Assembly (NCBI RefSeq): GCF_025685645.1
Contig: NZ_JAGSYF010000002.1
Location: 868,907 to 932,906, forward strand
Length of the DNA stretch: 64,000 bases
Direction of reading: 5' to 3'
DNA from: Edaphobacter bradus
Lineage (GTDB): Bacteria; Acidobacteriota; Terriglobia; Terriglobales; Acidobacteriaceae
Positions 41,049 through 49,167 of the stretch are shown in pieces; position 1 is the stretch's first letter, and every line of letters begins with the position of its first letter. The notes below the pieces were generated by a model. That model had not been told where the DNA came from, searched no databases, and worked only from the letters and a program-made list of their open reading frames with translations. A program made the position numbers and the translations under genes.

Positions 41049-41516
41049 CTATTGACAGCTTTTCAGAGGTTCGAGGAGTTTGCGTTCGAGAAACATCTGG
41101 GTGAGGTTGTCGAGCGTGCGCTCGTACCGGCGGATGAGGGTTCGGATGGGCAGGCGCATCAGCTCGGCGGCCTCGCCGTGCGTGTACTCCTGCAGGGCGA
41201 TGCGGTCGATGAGAGTCTGCTGCTCCTGATCGAGCGTGGCGAGGCACCGCTCGACGTCGTGGACGAAGATGACCACGTCGTCGAACCACTGCACGCGGTA
41301 GTGGGTGACGTTGCCTCGGAAGAGTTCGCGGCCCAGCAGCGAGGGCGCCCTTCCGGCCTCCATGGCCAGCTTCACGTACCGGCGCAGGAGCGCCTCTGTG
41401 TACTTGCGGTAGAAGGCGAGGCCGGATTCGACCTCGGCCGCAGCGGGGGCCGCCGGGTGCTGCTGCTCGTCGAAGGTGGCCCAGATTACGGGGAGAATCG
41501 CCAGGGCCGCGCTCAC
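41049..41516 (-). CDS. Sigma-70 region-4-like phage regulator
   Basis: 155 residues from a GTG at 41516 that overlaps the zinc-ribbon stop by four bases (GTGA); the longer frame to 41672 is antisense noise over that gene. The C-terminal 50 residues form a sigma region 4 type helix-turn-helix (LATLDQEQQTLIDRIALQEYTHGEAAELM, RTLIRRYERTLDNL). The N-terminal part lacks region 2. Phages use such proteins as late-gene activators. A role in switching on the structural genes downstream is plausible but inferred. Confidence 0.7.
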   Translation of the reverse strand: MSAALAILPVIWATFDEQQHPAAPAAAEVESGLAFYRKYTEALLRRYVKLAMEAGRAPSLLGRELFRGNVTHYRVQWFDDVVIFVHDVERCLATLDQEQQTLIDRIALQEYTHGEAAELMRLPIRTLIRRYERTLDNLTQMFLERKLLEPLKSCQ

Positions 41517-41710
41517 TGTGCACCTCCACTGCAGCGCGAAACATGGGCTGGTCGCGGTCTGCGGCCTCCCGCGTGCTTCTTGCGTGGCTTTGGAAACTCG
41601 GCCAGCCGTCGTGCACAGCCCTGGCAGTAGAGCCCGTCTGCCGCGTCCCTGCGGAGCCACAGCGCCCCGCACCCTTCACATACCTTCAAGTCCAAGCGCA
41701 GATACTTCAT
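41513..41710 (-). CDS. Small zinc-ribbon protein
   Basis: 65 residues from the ATG at 41710 (AAGGGAATGGA upstream). CEGCG ... CQGC forms a single zinc ribbon between residues 10 and 30; the tail is basic (KPRKKHAGGRRPRP). It is translationally coupled to the sigma-like gene, which suggests a DNA- or polymerase-binding partner. First confident gene of the leftward transcript. Confidence 0.55.
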   Translation of the reverse strand: MKYLRLDLKVCEGCGALWLRRDAADGLYCQGCARRLAEFPKPRKKHAGGRRPRPAHVSRCSGGAQ

Positions 41711-41775
41711 TCCATTCCCTTTCAAAGGCGTAGGTCTCCCCGGCAAGCCTCACGGTTTTCAGCGGTCGAATGGGC

Positions 41776-41967
41776 TTACTCAGGTTGTTGTGGGGCCGAA
41801 CTGCTTTGGGGGGGAGACTCTACGGCTCTGTTGCCCATGCGATCGGCCCATTTGTCGGTTGGCGGTCTGTGGTTGTCGTACCTTGGGAAAAGTTCAGCTT
41901 TTACCCCCTCCATGACCCGGCGGGCGAGTGAGGCGTTCTCTTCGGCGCCTGTTCGCTTTCGGGACAC
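41776..41967 (-). CDS. Possible small early protein
   Basis: The frame is open from 42042, but the part before 41977 lies upstream of the predicted transcription start, so a GTG at 41967 is the most sensible start (63 residues). It contains RKRTGAEENASLARRVMEG and ends in a Ser/Gln/Pro-rich tail. It lacks a clear ribosome site, so it may not be translated. Confidence 0.3.
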   Translation of the reverse strand: MSRKRTGAEENASLARRVMEGVKAELFPRYDNHRPPTDKWADRMGNRAVESPPQSSSAPQQPE

Positions 41968-41983
41968 GAGAGGAAGTTTCAAG

Positions 41984-42012
41984 GTTATAGCTTTTGACAA
42001 ACAACGTGTCAA
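41984..42012 (-). promoter_or_regulatory. Leftward sigma-70-type promoter of the phage cluster, overlapped by an operator palindrome
   Basis: On the minus strand -35 TTGACA (42012-42007), a 17-base spacer and -10 TATAAC (41989-41984): a near-consensus promoter. The palindrome TTGACA-N7-TGTCAA (41994-42012) covers the -35 element and spacer, a natural site for repression. Confidence 0.8.
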
Positions 42013-42032
42013 TACCCTTATTTTCCTCAGGT

Positions 42033-42052
42033 ACAGTTTCAACCTAAACTGT
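42033..42052. promoter_or_regulatory. Operator palindrome between the divergent phage promoters
   Basis: ACAGTTT-N6-AAACTGT, exact 7-bp arms, midway between the leftward promoter and the repressor promoter. A likely binding site of the adjacent HTH repressor. Confidence 0.65.
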
Positions 42053-42083
42053 CGATATACAGCATCTTAGGATGATAAAGTTA

Positions 42084-42129
42084 TTGCACAAAGCTAAATT
42101 TTCGCCTAATCTTCGTATCATTAAATGAT
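42084..42129 (+). promoter_or_regulatory. Repressor promoter and downstream palindrome
   Basis: -35 TTGCAC (42084-42089), a 17-base spacer and -10 TAATCT (42107-42112). The palindrome ATCATTAAATGAT at 42117-42129 spans the expected transcription start, consistent with autoregulation. Confidence 0.6.
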
Positions 42130-42156
42130 ATGGGATACCACGGAGAACCCGGACCT

Positions 42157-42864
42157 ATGAATTTCCAAGACTTGCATGAACTGCTTCGCCTCGAACTGCA
42201 GCGACGCATCGAGCGCGGTCTCCTGACCGGCAGCCGCCTGGCCAGCCAGGCGGGATTTCAGCAGGCGCACATCTCGAACTTTCTGAACCGCAAACGCGCC
42301 CTCTCGCTGGAGGGGCTGGACCGCGTGCTGACGTCGCAGAACCTGACGATCGAGCAGATTCTGCCGATCGTACTGGAGGCTGGGGCGTCGCAGCGGGAGG
42401 CGGAGCCGGTTGAGGCGGTTCCGGTGGTCTCAGCCTCGACGGCGATGGACGATGCGCGGATTGCAGGTGCAGTAGTGATCGAGACGGTTCCGGTGATAGG
42501 GGCGCGGCTTAGGGAGAACAGAGCGAAGCCGGCTCCGCGGCGGACGCAGTGGGAGAGGTTTGTGGCGGTGAGGGTGGATGCGCAGCAGGCGGCGGCGATG
42601 GCTCCGGTGCTGGCAGTGGGGGCGCTGGCGGTGATCGATCGCCACTACAACTCACTGGCGCCTTACCGGGCGAGCCAGCCGAATATCTACGCGGTCCGGT
42701 CAGGGTCGATGCTGATGCTGCGGTATGTGGACTTCGACGAGCGGCATCTGATCCTCCGGCCGTTTCTGCGGGAGTTTCCGGTGCAGTTGATCGGGCTCAG
42801 GGAGGGGGAGTCGCCGGCGGACTATGTGGTGGGTCGGGTTTGCATGGTGGTGGCGGAGGTTTAG
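42157..42864 (+). CDS. HTH repressor with S24-like domain lacking the catalytic serine
   Basis: 235 residues from ATG 42157 (ACGGAG upstream); an in-frame ATG at 42130 is possible. Residues 1-70 form an HTH domain (GSRLASQAGFQQAHISNFLNRKRALSLEGLDRVL). The C-terminal domain has the S24/LexA fold pattern (VGALAVIDRHYNSLAPY, IYAVRSGSMLMLRYVDF, VVGRVCMVVAEV). The position of the GDSMxP nucleophile reads AAAMAP, and the later lysine position reads arginine, so self-cleavage is unlikely. It probably represses the divergent phage promoter and its own, but would need a non-SOS signal for induction. Confidence 0.75.
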   Translation: MNFQDLHELLRLELQRRIERGLLTGSRLASQAGFQQAHISNFLNRKRALSLEGLDRVLTSQNLTIEQILPIVLEAGASQREAEPVEAVPVVSASTAMDDARIAGAVVIETVPVIGARLRENRAKPAPRRTQWERFVAVRVDAQQAAAMAPVLAVGALAVIDRHYNSLAPYRASQPNIYAVRSGSMLMLRYVDFDERHLILRPFLREFPVQLIGLREGESPADYVVGRVCMVVAEV

Positions 42865-43006
42865 TGACAAGGTTGTTAGGTGTAGGGTTCCAGTTGTCAG
42901 CTTGTGGGAATCAGTTTGCATTATTTATGTGTTCAGCAACATCTATTCAAGGAGATAAAGTCGAAAGTCAGTGAGGGCTTTTATAGACTCTGAACAGGAG
43001 CAAGTG

Positions 43007-43474
43007 ATGGGTGCGTTCTGGCGAGCGAAGACGGCCCTAACATCGGCGGCTAAGGGCTGGGCGTGCGTGTGGCTTCTGCTGCTCGTATCACAGACGATCG
43101 GTCTGTTAAGAGCTAAGCCTCATGTACCGCTCGCTGACCTCGCTTCCTTCGCTTCCATAGCGCTCATCTGGATCGTCTCAACTGGCGTCGTAACCCTTGG
43201 CGCGACGATTCTCTTTATTGTTCCGTACGTCTGCCTGATGAGCGTCGATAAGCTGCTTGCCACGCCGTGGCGCATGTATCTTGAGCCAGTTGTAATTGTG
43301 ATCTTCGTCAGCCTCGGTCTCAACTACTTTACAAAGCCGTATGCTCACACGTTTTTGCAAAGCCTTCCACCCTATCTAATGTTTGCGTTGTTCACCTCAT
43401 TGGCGAGCAGCGCTTTCTTCATGCAGCGATTGAAGGCGTCGACGAGACAGGGAGCCTCGCCTTCCCAACTTTGA
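43007..43474 (+). CDS. Four-helix membrane protein of unknown function
   Basis: 155 residues from ATG 43007 (AGGAG six bases upstream), with four hydrophobic segments: ACVWLLLLVSQTIGLL, ASIALIWIVSTGVVTLGATI, MYLEPVVIVIFVSLGLNYF and YLMFALFTSLASSAFF. No known motif. It lies between the repressor and the hydrolase gene on the same strand, so it could be the last phage-linked gene or a host gene. Confidence 0.5.
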   Translation: MGAFWRAKTALTSAAKGWACVWLLLLVSQTIGLLRAKPHVPLADLASFASIALIWIVSTGVVTLGATILFIVPYVCLMSVDKLLATPWRMYLEPVVIVIFVSLGLNYFTKPYAHTFLQSLPPYLMFALFTSLASSAFFMQRLKASTRQGASPSQL

Positions 43475-43533
43475 CTCTGATTGTCAGCAATCCCTGACAA
43501 CCTGCAACTGTCTGGCTTGGTAGACTTGAACAG

Positions 43534-44778
43534 ATGCTCGGAAAGCTTTACGCGAAGTGGATGTACTCCTGGGAGACTGCGCTTACCACTCGCGACACCA
43601 ATCGTATCGTCAGGCCGCTGGAGTGGGGTTTTGACTGGCTCGACGGCTCGGCTCCGCCGGACGGCGCTGCTTCCTCTGCCAATGGTTCGGCCAATGGTTC
43701 GGCAAATAGCCCGGCCAAGGTGACGGCCTTCGATCGCGCCGAGTTCGAGCGCATGGTCGCGCTCAATCAGAAGATTGTTCAGAACGCGGAGGAGTTCTTC
43801 GCCTACGAGACGCCGCAGGATTTTCGTCTGGAGACGCGGCATCCCGAGCTGTTTCCGACCAATGTGCGGCCCGAGACTCTGAAGCAGGACGCAGAGCTGA
43901 AGCGGTTGGCGAAGAACGGGGAGCTTGAGAAGGCTGAGTTTCTGCGCTTCACCTCGCCGGTCACGACACGCTATCCCGAGAATGATGTGGTGAATGCGCG
44001 GTGGTATCCCGCGCCAGCGGAAAAACAGAAGGGCAAGCCGAAGCAGGCGATTGTGATTCTGCCGCAGTGGAATGCGGACGCCTTCAGCCACAACGCGCTG
44101 TGCACGCTCTTCAACCGGTTCGGAATCTCGGCGCTGCGGCTCTCGAAGCCCTACCACGACATTCGCAGACCGCAGGAGTTGGAGCGCTCGGACTACGCGG
44201 TGAGCTCGAATGTGGGAAGGACGATCGAGGCGTGCCGGCAGGCAGCGATCGACATACGCTGCTGCCTGGACTGGCTTGCCGAGCAGGGCTATGAGCAGTT
44301 TGGCGTGCTGGGGACGAGCCTCGGCAGTTGCTATGCGTTTATAGCGGCGGCGTTCGATCCGCGGATCAAGGTCTGTGCGTTCAACCACGCCTCGACTTGG
44401 TTTGGCGACGTGATCTGGACGGGACAGAGCACGCGGCATATCCGCGAGGCCTTTGAGCAGGCGGGGATGACGCAGGAGCAGATGCGGGAGATCTTCACCA
44501 GCATCAGCCCGATGTCATATATGGAGCGATTTGCGACGAATCCGCGGCGCGTGCTGGTAGTGCATGCGACGTACGACCTGACGTTCGTCCGCAAGTTCTC
44601 GCTGGATGTGCTGAAGAACTTCGATCGCTGCGGCGTGGACTATGTCTCGAAGGTGCTGCCATGCGGGCACTACACGACAGGCGAGACTCCATACAAGTAT
44701 CTGGATGGGTGGTACCTGGGGTCGTTTGTGTATCAGGCGTTCAAGCGGCTGGCGGAGCAGAATGCCACAGCGAAATAG
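43534..44778 (+). CDS. Alpha/beta hydrolase family protein
   Basis: 414 residues. The nucleophile elbow is GTSLGS (about residue 270), the acid is in VVHATYDLTF and the histidine in PCGHYTTGE, completing a Ser-Asp-His triad. About 140 residues before the fold include a low-complexity NGSANGSANS stretch. No signal peptide. The family spans esterases, thioesterases and acyltransferases; this one is not assignable. A type C repeat fragment lies just before it (43494-43510). Confidence 0.8.
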   Translation: MLGKLYAKWMYSWETALTTRDTNRIVRPLEWGFDWLDGSAPPDGAASSANGSANGSANSPAKVTAFDRAEFERMVALNQKIVQNAEEFFAYETPQDFRLETRHPELFPTNVRPETLKQDAELKRLAKNGELEKAEFLRFTSPVTTRYPENDVVNARWYPAPAEKQKGKPKQAIVILPQWNADAFSHNALCTLFNRFGISALRLSKPYHDIRRPQELERSDYAVSSNVGRTIEACRQAAIDIRCCLDWLAEQGYEQFGVLGTSLGSCYAFIAAAFDPRIKVCAFNHASTWFGDVIWTGQSTRHIREAFEQAGMTQEQMREIFTSISPMSYMERFATNPRRVLVVHATYDLTFVRKFSLDVLKNFDRCGVDYVSKVLPCGHYTTGETPYKYLDGWYLGSFVYQAFKRLAEQNATAK

Positions 44779-45054
44779 CAAAGGGTAGTGGGTCAGTTTC
44801 CGATTAGCCAACTACACGGACAAGTGGCAAGTCCCCCACTGTAAGTTAGTGAACACTAGCGCGTTTATGAGTACTAATCCGAGTCGTCGCCGGCCTTCTG
44901 ACCTCAATGAGTGCTTTGACCTGATATTGCCAATTTTGGATTACTTCCGGCTTGCCCGTTATCCGCCCGGAATCGCCGGCTAGGGTATCGATTCTCACGT
45001 CCATTCACTCAAATCCCTTTAGTCCTAACTCGACGAATGTCAGCTTCGAATTGC
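44779..45054. other. Intergenic stretch with an IS-end-like sequence
   Basis: TAGTGGGTCAGTTTCC at 44787-44802 is the inverted counterpart of AAACTGACCCACTA at 47638-47651 and of GGAAACTGATCCACTA at 47616-47631. Multiple TGGGTCAGTTT words at both ends of a segment are a feature of IS21-type ends. No transposase gene remains. The rest of the stretch holds no gene. Confidence 0.5.
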
Positions 45055-45960
45055 TCAGAAAGTGCGAACAGCCAATCTCAGTTGTTCACGAAACCATTTG
45101 TGAGCGGGTTCATTGGTGAGTCTCGGATGCCATGCCATGAAATACGGAAAGGACTTGATCTCAGGAGGCGCTTCCACGACGCGCACACCAGCCATTCCCG
45201 CAATGATTTTTGCCAATTTGCGCGGCACGGTGAGAATCAAGTCAGTCTGTGCGATGGCAAAAATCGCAGGCACAAAGAATGGCAGAGTGAACGCGACGTG
45301 CCGTTTTGCGCCAACCTGCGACAGAGCGCGATCCACTAAAGCCTGTTGCCCCTCCCTTATCTCGACCAGGACGTGCTGAAATTCCAGATATCGTTTCAGC
45401 GTAAGACGACGGGCACGAACCGGCAGAGCCGCGCCAACGAGACAAACAAAATCTAGGGTAAAAAGCATTTCGGACTCCAAAGAAGGCGGCGCTTCTTCTG
45501 CACAAAGAAACGTATTAATTCTTCCGGCCGCGACATCCTCATAAGTCTCAGCCCCAGCCGCAGACACTTCCAACTTGATGTGAGTCGCTGCCTTCCTCAC
45601 GCTCGCCAAGAGCGACGGCAGCACAATCATCGAGGCATGGTCGCTCATGGCCAAGCGAAATATTTCCCGGCTTCGGCTTGGATCGAATTGTTCTCCCCGC
45701 ACCATATCCTCAAGCCGGGGCATGAGCGACTCCAAGTCTCGCAGCACACGGTCTCCCCGCACCGTCCGCTCGTACCTGCGACCGTTGCGAACAAGGAGAG
45801 GGTCTCCGAACATATCGCGTAACCGCTCCAACGCCCTGCTCATCGCTGACTGACTCAAGAAACTTCGTTTCGCCGCACGGGTGACGTGACACTCCTCCAA
45901 AAGCGCATAGAGGGGATGTATGAGGTTCAGATCCAGGTTACGTAAATGCACGTCACGCAT
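45055..45960 (-). CDS. LysR-family regulator (NodD/LinR-like group)
   Basis: 301 residues from ATG 45960. Winged HTH at the N terminus: LRNLDLNLIHPLYALLEECHVTRAAKRSFLSQSAMSRALERLRDMFGDPLLV, followed by TVRGDRVLRDLE, the standard opening of the NodD/LeuO-like group. The co-inducer domain follows (LAMSDHASMIVLPSLLASVR). It is divergent from the secreted-protein gene at 46086 and probably controls it. AT-richer than most of the window. Confidence 0.85.
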   Translation of the reverse strand: MRDVHLRNLDLNLIHPLYALLEECHVTRAAKRSFLSQSAMSRALERLRDMFGDPLLVRNGRRYERTVRGDRVLRDLESLMPRLEDMVRGEQFDPSRSREIFRLAMSDHASMIVLPSLLASVRKAATHIKLEVSAAGAETYEDVAAGRINTFLCAEEAPPSLESEMLFTLDFVCLVGAALPVRARRLTLKRYLEFQHVLVEIREGQQALVDRALSQVGAKRHVAFTLPFFVPAIFAIAQTDLILTVPRKLAKIIAGMAGVRVVEAPPEIKSFPYFMAWHPRLTNEPAHKWFREQLRLAVRTF

Positions 45961-46085
45961 GAGTGACATTCTAACATTGCATGAAGCAGATCTCACGCCT
46001 GGGCGTCTAATAGAAAAGCAACATCTTTACCCGCGCCGTCTACATGTTCCGGACAAGAGCGTGGGCCTCAAAACAGGAGAGACAC

Positions 46086-46667
46086 ATGACCCGCACTAAC
46101 GTTTGGACGAAGGTACTTATAGCTGTTCTTTTGAAGGCAATCACTGCCTCCGCTCAGTCGTCAGATCGATTGCCTGTGACTGACGCCGAGAAGATCGCGG
46201 ACGCGTTGCGCGCCGGTCCCGCATTCATTACCAGGGACGCGACCGTGCTCGATTGGCCCTCGGCGCCCGGAGGTGAATACCGGCTACTTCGCAAAGGATC
46301 GAACGAATGGACCTGTCTCCCGGCTATCCCTGGGTATCCGCACGATGCGATCGACTCCGCATTCAAGACAGAGCCAGGGTGCTACGACCCGATATTCCTG
46401 CGCTGGACGCAGGACAGCCTTGCCGGCCGCACGCCGCACATTGATCGGGTAGGCATCTCGTACATGTATCTCGGCCTCTGGAAATGGGCGAAAGGTGGCT
46501 CCGGCCATGATTTTCACGTTGGCCCACACCTTATGATTGTGGGTCCCAACCCAGACGAGTTTCAAGGATTCAATCGTGACGCAACGAACGGAATGCCCTA
46601 CGTGACGCATTTGCCGAATCGCACGGAGCTATTCCTGGTTATGCCAGTGCGGCAATGGAATGAATGA
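46086..46667 (+). CDS. Secreted protein of unknown function, likely LysR target
   Basis: 193 residues from ATG 46086, preceded by CAGGAGAG. A signal peptide (WTKVLIAVLLKAITASAQS) precedes a soluble domain with NEWTCLPAIPGYPHDAIDS, CYDPIFLRWTQDSLAGRTPHIDRVGISYMYLG and HVGPHLMIVGPNPDEFQGF. The pattern GPHLMIVGPNP is conserved in a group of uncharacterised secreted bacterial proteins. It shares an intergenic region with the divergent LysR gene. Confidence 0.65.
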   Translation: MTRTNVWTKVLIAVLLKAITASAQSSDRLPVTDAEKIADALRAGPAFITRDATVLDWPSAPGGEYRLLRKGSNEWTCLPAIPGYPHDAIDSAFKTEPGCYDPIFLRWTQDSLAGRTPHIDRVGISYMYLGLWKWAKGGSGHDFHVGPHLMIVGPNPDEFQGFNRDATNGMPYVTHLPNRTELFLVMPVRQWNE

Positions 46668-46942
46668 CGGGCTGGCTACAGAGATCTCGCGGAATGAGAA
46701 CTTATCGTTCAGCGGAAGAACGACAAGAAGCAGGAGAACACACGACATGGGTAATTCAGGAATATCAGACTGAGGAAGAGGCATTGTCAAAACTCGACGC
46801 GCAATTTGGAGACCTTTTCCACACGCAGGACTTTCTAGAAGGCCGGAAGGCCGAAAGCCGGTCTACCAGGGAAAATGAGCCCGAACCAAAAAACATGCGA
46901 CCGCTCGGTCTCATACGCTCCAGTCTTATGAAGGAGGGAATT

Positions 46943-47476
46943 ATGCCCCTCGTCGAAGCGCTTACCACAGAAACGCTGTCCGATGGAATTACCGTAATGA
47001 CCGTAGAAGTCGGAGGCCCAACCGAGTCCTGGCCAGATCGGTCGAAGACCGGTCGCATTCTTTGCGTCGACGACGACATCGTAAGCACGTCGATACGCGC
47101 AGAGATTCTGAGAGAACACGGTTACTCAGTCGTTCTATATGATCGTCCGCTTGCAGCTCTACGCTCCGATCTCTCCATGTTCGATCTCGCGATCCTGGAT
47201 TTTGATATGCCGGAGCTAAATGGCAGGGAGTTATTGCTACGCATGCGAGCATTGGGCGCGAGGTTTCCGGTCGTGCTACTGACGGGCTGCGTGGAGATGC
47301 TTTCGTCTGAAGATCGCGTGCTGTTTGCACGATGCATTGACAAGGGGATGCCGGTCTATCGGTTGCTCGACACTATTGCAGAATTTCTCGATCCAAATCA
47401 GATTCCTGACTGTGGCTTGCGAGAGCAGCATAGAGGCACCTCGTCAAATCGACCACGCGACCCTTTGCCAGACTAG
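46943..47476 (+). CDS. Single receiver-domain response regulator
   Basis: 177 residues from ATG 46943, chosen because a near-perfect AAGGAGG lies five bases upstream; the frame runs back to 46664, where it would overlap the previous gene by ATGA, but that extension has no recognisable domain. Receiver motifs: CVDDD (acid pocket), LAILDFDMPELNG with the phospho-acceptor Asp at about residue 86, VVLLTG (switch Thr) and CIDKGMP (switch Lys). There is no output domain and no kinase nearby. It may act as a phosphate sink or by protein contact. Confidence 0.75.
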   Translation: MPLVEALTTETLSDGITVMTVEVGGPTESWPDRSKTGRILCVDDDIVSTSIRAEILREHGYSVVLYDRPLAALRSDLSMFDLAILDFDMPELNGRELLLRMRALGARFPVVLLTGCVEMLSSEDRVLFARCIDKGMPVYRLLDTIAEFLDPNQIPDCGLREQHRGTSSNRPRDPLPD

Positions 47477-47615
47477 CTAGGGTCGTTGCGACTAAAGAAA
47501 ACAAAATCGTTAAACCAAAATAGGTGGCTGGGCCACCTCAAGAGAAAGGACGGCAACTCATGAATTGGCTGATCAATCGTTTGGCAAAACTGCATATCTT
47601 CGATAAACGGGCTTG

Positions 47616-47652
47616 TCGGAAACTGATCCACTAGATTCAAACTGACCCACTA
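47616..47652. repeat. IS-end-like tandem words, right side of the LysR block
   Basis: GGAAACTGATCCACTA and AAACTGACCCACTA lie 6 bp apart and are inverted relative to TAGTGGGTCAGTTTCC at 44787. They bracket the LysR/secreted/receiver block together with the left copy. Confidence 0.5.
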
Positions 47653-47704
47653 TCAGCTACGGTGCATTTCCGGGGGAATGTGTGTCGCTTAGAATGAAAA
47701 GCAT

Positions 47705-48970
47705 ATGCCCATTGATCTGAATGCCTCCCTTGCAGCCTCTGATCCTGATATCGCCACGCAGATAGCCAATGAGATCAACCGCCAGCATGAAGGGCTGGAG
47801 ATGATCGCCTCGGAGAACTTCGTCAGCCGCGCAGTGCTGGAGGCGGCTGGGACGGTCTTCACGAACAAGTACGCCGAGGGGTATCCCGGCAAGCGGTATT
47901 ACGGCGGCTGTGAGTATGCGGATGTGGTGGAGAACATCGCCCGCGACCGCGCGAAGCAGATCTTCGGCGCGGAGCACGCGAATGTGCAGCCGCACTCGGG
48001 CTCGCAGGCGAACGCCGCGGCGTACATGGCGCTAATGCAGCCGGGAGACTGCATTCTGGGGCTCGATCTGGCGCACGGCGGCCACCTGACCCATGGGCAC
48101 AAGCTGAACTTTTCAGGCAAGCTGTACCGCATCGTCGGCTACCAGGTGCGCAAGGACACCGAGACGATCGACTACGACGCGCTTGAGGCGCTGGCGGAGC
48201 GCGAGAAGCCGAAGGTCATCGTCGGCGGGGGCAGTGCATATCCGCGGCAGTTCGACTTTGCGCGGATGCGGCAGATCGCGGACAAGGTTGGCGCATACCT
48301 GGTGATCGATATGGCGCACTTCGCAGGGCTGGTCGCGGGCGGAGTGCATCCTTCGCCGGTTCCGCACGCGCATATCGTCACGACGACGACGCACAAGACG
48401 CTGCGCGGGCCGAGGGCCGGACTGATCCTGTGCAAGCAGGAGTTTGCCGCGAATGTCGACCGCAGCGTGTTTCCCGGCCAACAGGGGGGGCCATTGATGC
48501 ACATCGTCGCGGCCAAGGCGGTGGCCTTCAAGGAGGCGCTGCAGCCTGAGTTCGCCGAGTATGCCGCGCAGGTGGTGAAGAACGCAAAGGTGCTGGCCGA
48601 GACGCTGGCTGGGGTAGGGTACCGGATTATCTCGGGCGGTACGGACACGCACCTGATCCTGGTGGATGTCTTTCAGAAGGGGATCCTGGGCTCGGAGGCC
48701 GAGACGGCGCTGGGCGTGGCGGGGATTACGGTGAACAAGAACGCGATTCCGTATGACACGAACCCGCCGCTGAAGCCGAGCGGAATCCGCATCGGCACTC
48801 CGGCGCTGACGACGCGCGGGATGAAGGAGGCCCAGATGCGCGTGATCGCAGGGTGGATCGCGCAGGCCCTGGAGCATCGCGCCGATCCTGCCGTGCTGGC
48901 GAAGATACGGGGCGAGGTAGGGGAACTGGCGGAGAAGTTTCCGCTGTATGGGTGGCTTCGCCAGGCCTGA
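47705..48970 (+). CDS. glyA: Serine hydroxymethyltransferase
   Basis: 421 residues. N-terminal signature [20 protein letters not shown], then [20 protein letters not shown] and [17 protein letters not shown]. The PLP lysine lies in [18 protein letters not shown]. It interconverts serine and glycine with tetrahydrofolate, supplying one-carbon units for the purine pathway also represented here by purEK. Full length and all key residues present. Confidence 0.97.
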   Translation: MPIDLNASLAASDPDIATQIANEINRQHEGLEMIASENFVSRAVLEAAGTVFTNKYAEGYPGKRYYGGCEYADVVENIARDRAKQIFGAEHANVQPHSGSQANAAAYMALMQPGDCILGLDLAHGGHLTHGHKLNFSGKLYRIVGYQVRKDTETIDYDALEALAEREKPKVIVGGGSAYPRQFDFARMRQIADKVGAYLVIDMAHFAGLVAGGVHPSPVPHAHIVTTTTHKTLRGPRAGLILCKQEFAANVDRSVFPGQQGGPLMHIVAAKAVAFKEALQPEFAEYAAQVVKNAKVLAETLAGVGYRIISGGTDTHLILVDVFQKGILGSEAETALGVAGITVNKNAIPYDTNPPLKPSGIRIGTPALTTRGMKEAQMRVIAGWIAQALEHRADPAVLAKIRGEVGELAEKFPLYGWLRQA

Positions 48971-49167
48971 GACGCCGGAGCCGCGACCCCTCGGCGGATT
49001 GTGGGCACAATCGGGACGCCCGGGTGCGACAAATGCAGCCGCAGCAACGTCATTGCCGACGGAGGCGCCTTTTAGGGGAAATACATTCCCCTTGAGGCGC
49101 GGACGTTGTACCTTGTTCTCGGCATTTTGAGCGACGAGAGTCTGCGGTCGGTCGGGGGTGAAAGTCG

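Larger units (their letters stand above)
22861..42864. mobile_element. Prophage-like late-gene cluster with control region and cargo genes
   Basis: About 20 kb in which nearly every gene is on the minus strand and reads from a promoter near 42.0 kb toward 22.9 kb. Order of transcription: zinc ribbon, sigma-region-4-like, prohead protease, unknown, coiled coil, major capsid, connectors, tail protein, tail fibre, terminase, HipA-like kinase, DUF3037, portal, minor tail protein, small coiled-coil/membrane protein. The S24-type repressor faces the other way at the right end. No integrase, replication, tape-measure or endolysin gene was recognised and no flanking attachment repeat was found, so the element may be defective, domesticated, or a short-tailed or transfer-agent-like particle. 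The boundaries are inferred from gene content. Confidence 0.8.

Noticed and set aside
22740..43500. Searched for attachment-site direct repeats and an integrase bounding the phage cluster
   Set aside because: No convincing direct repeat, tRNA target or integrase was found; boundaries remain inferred.
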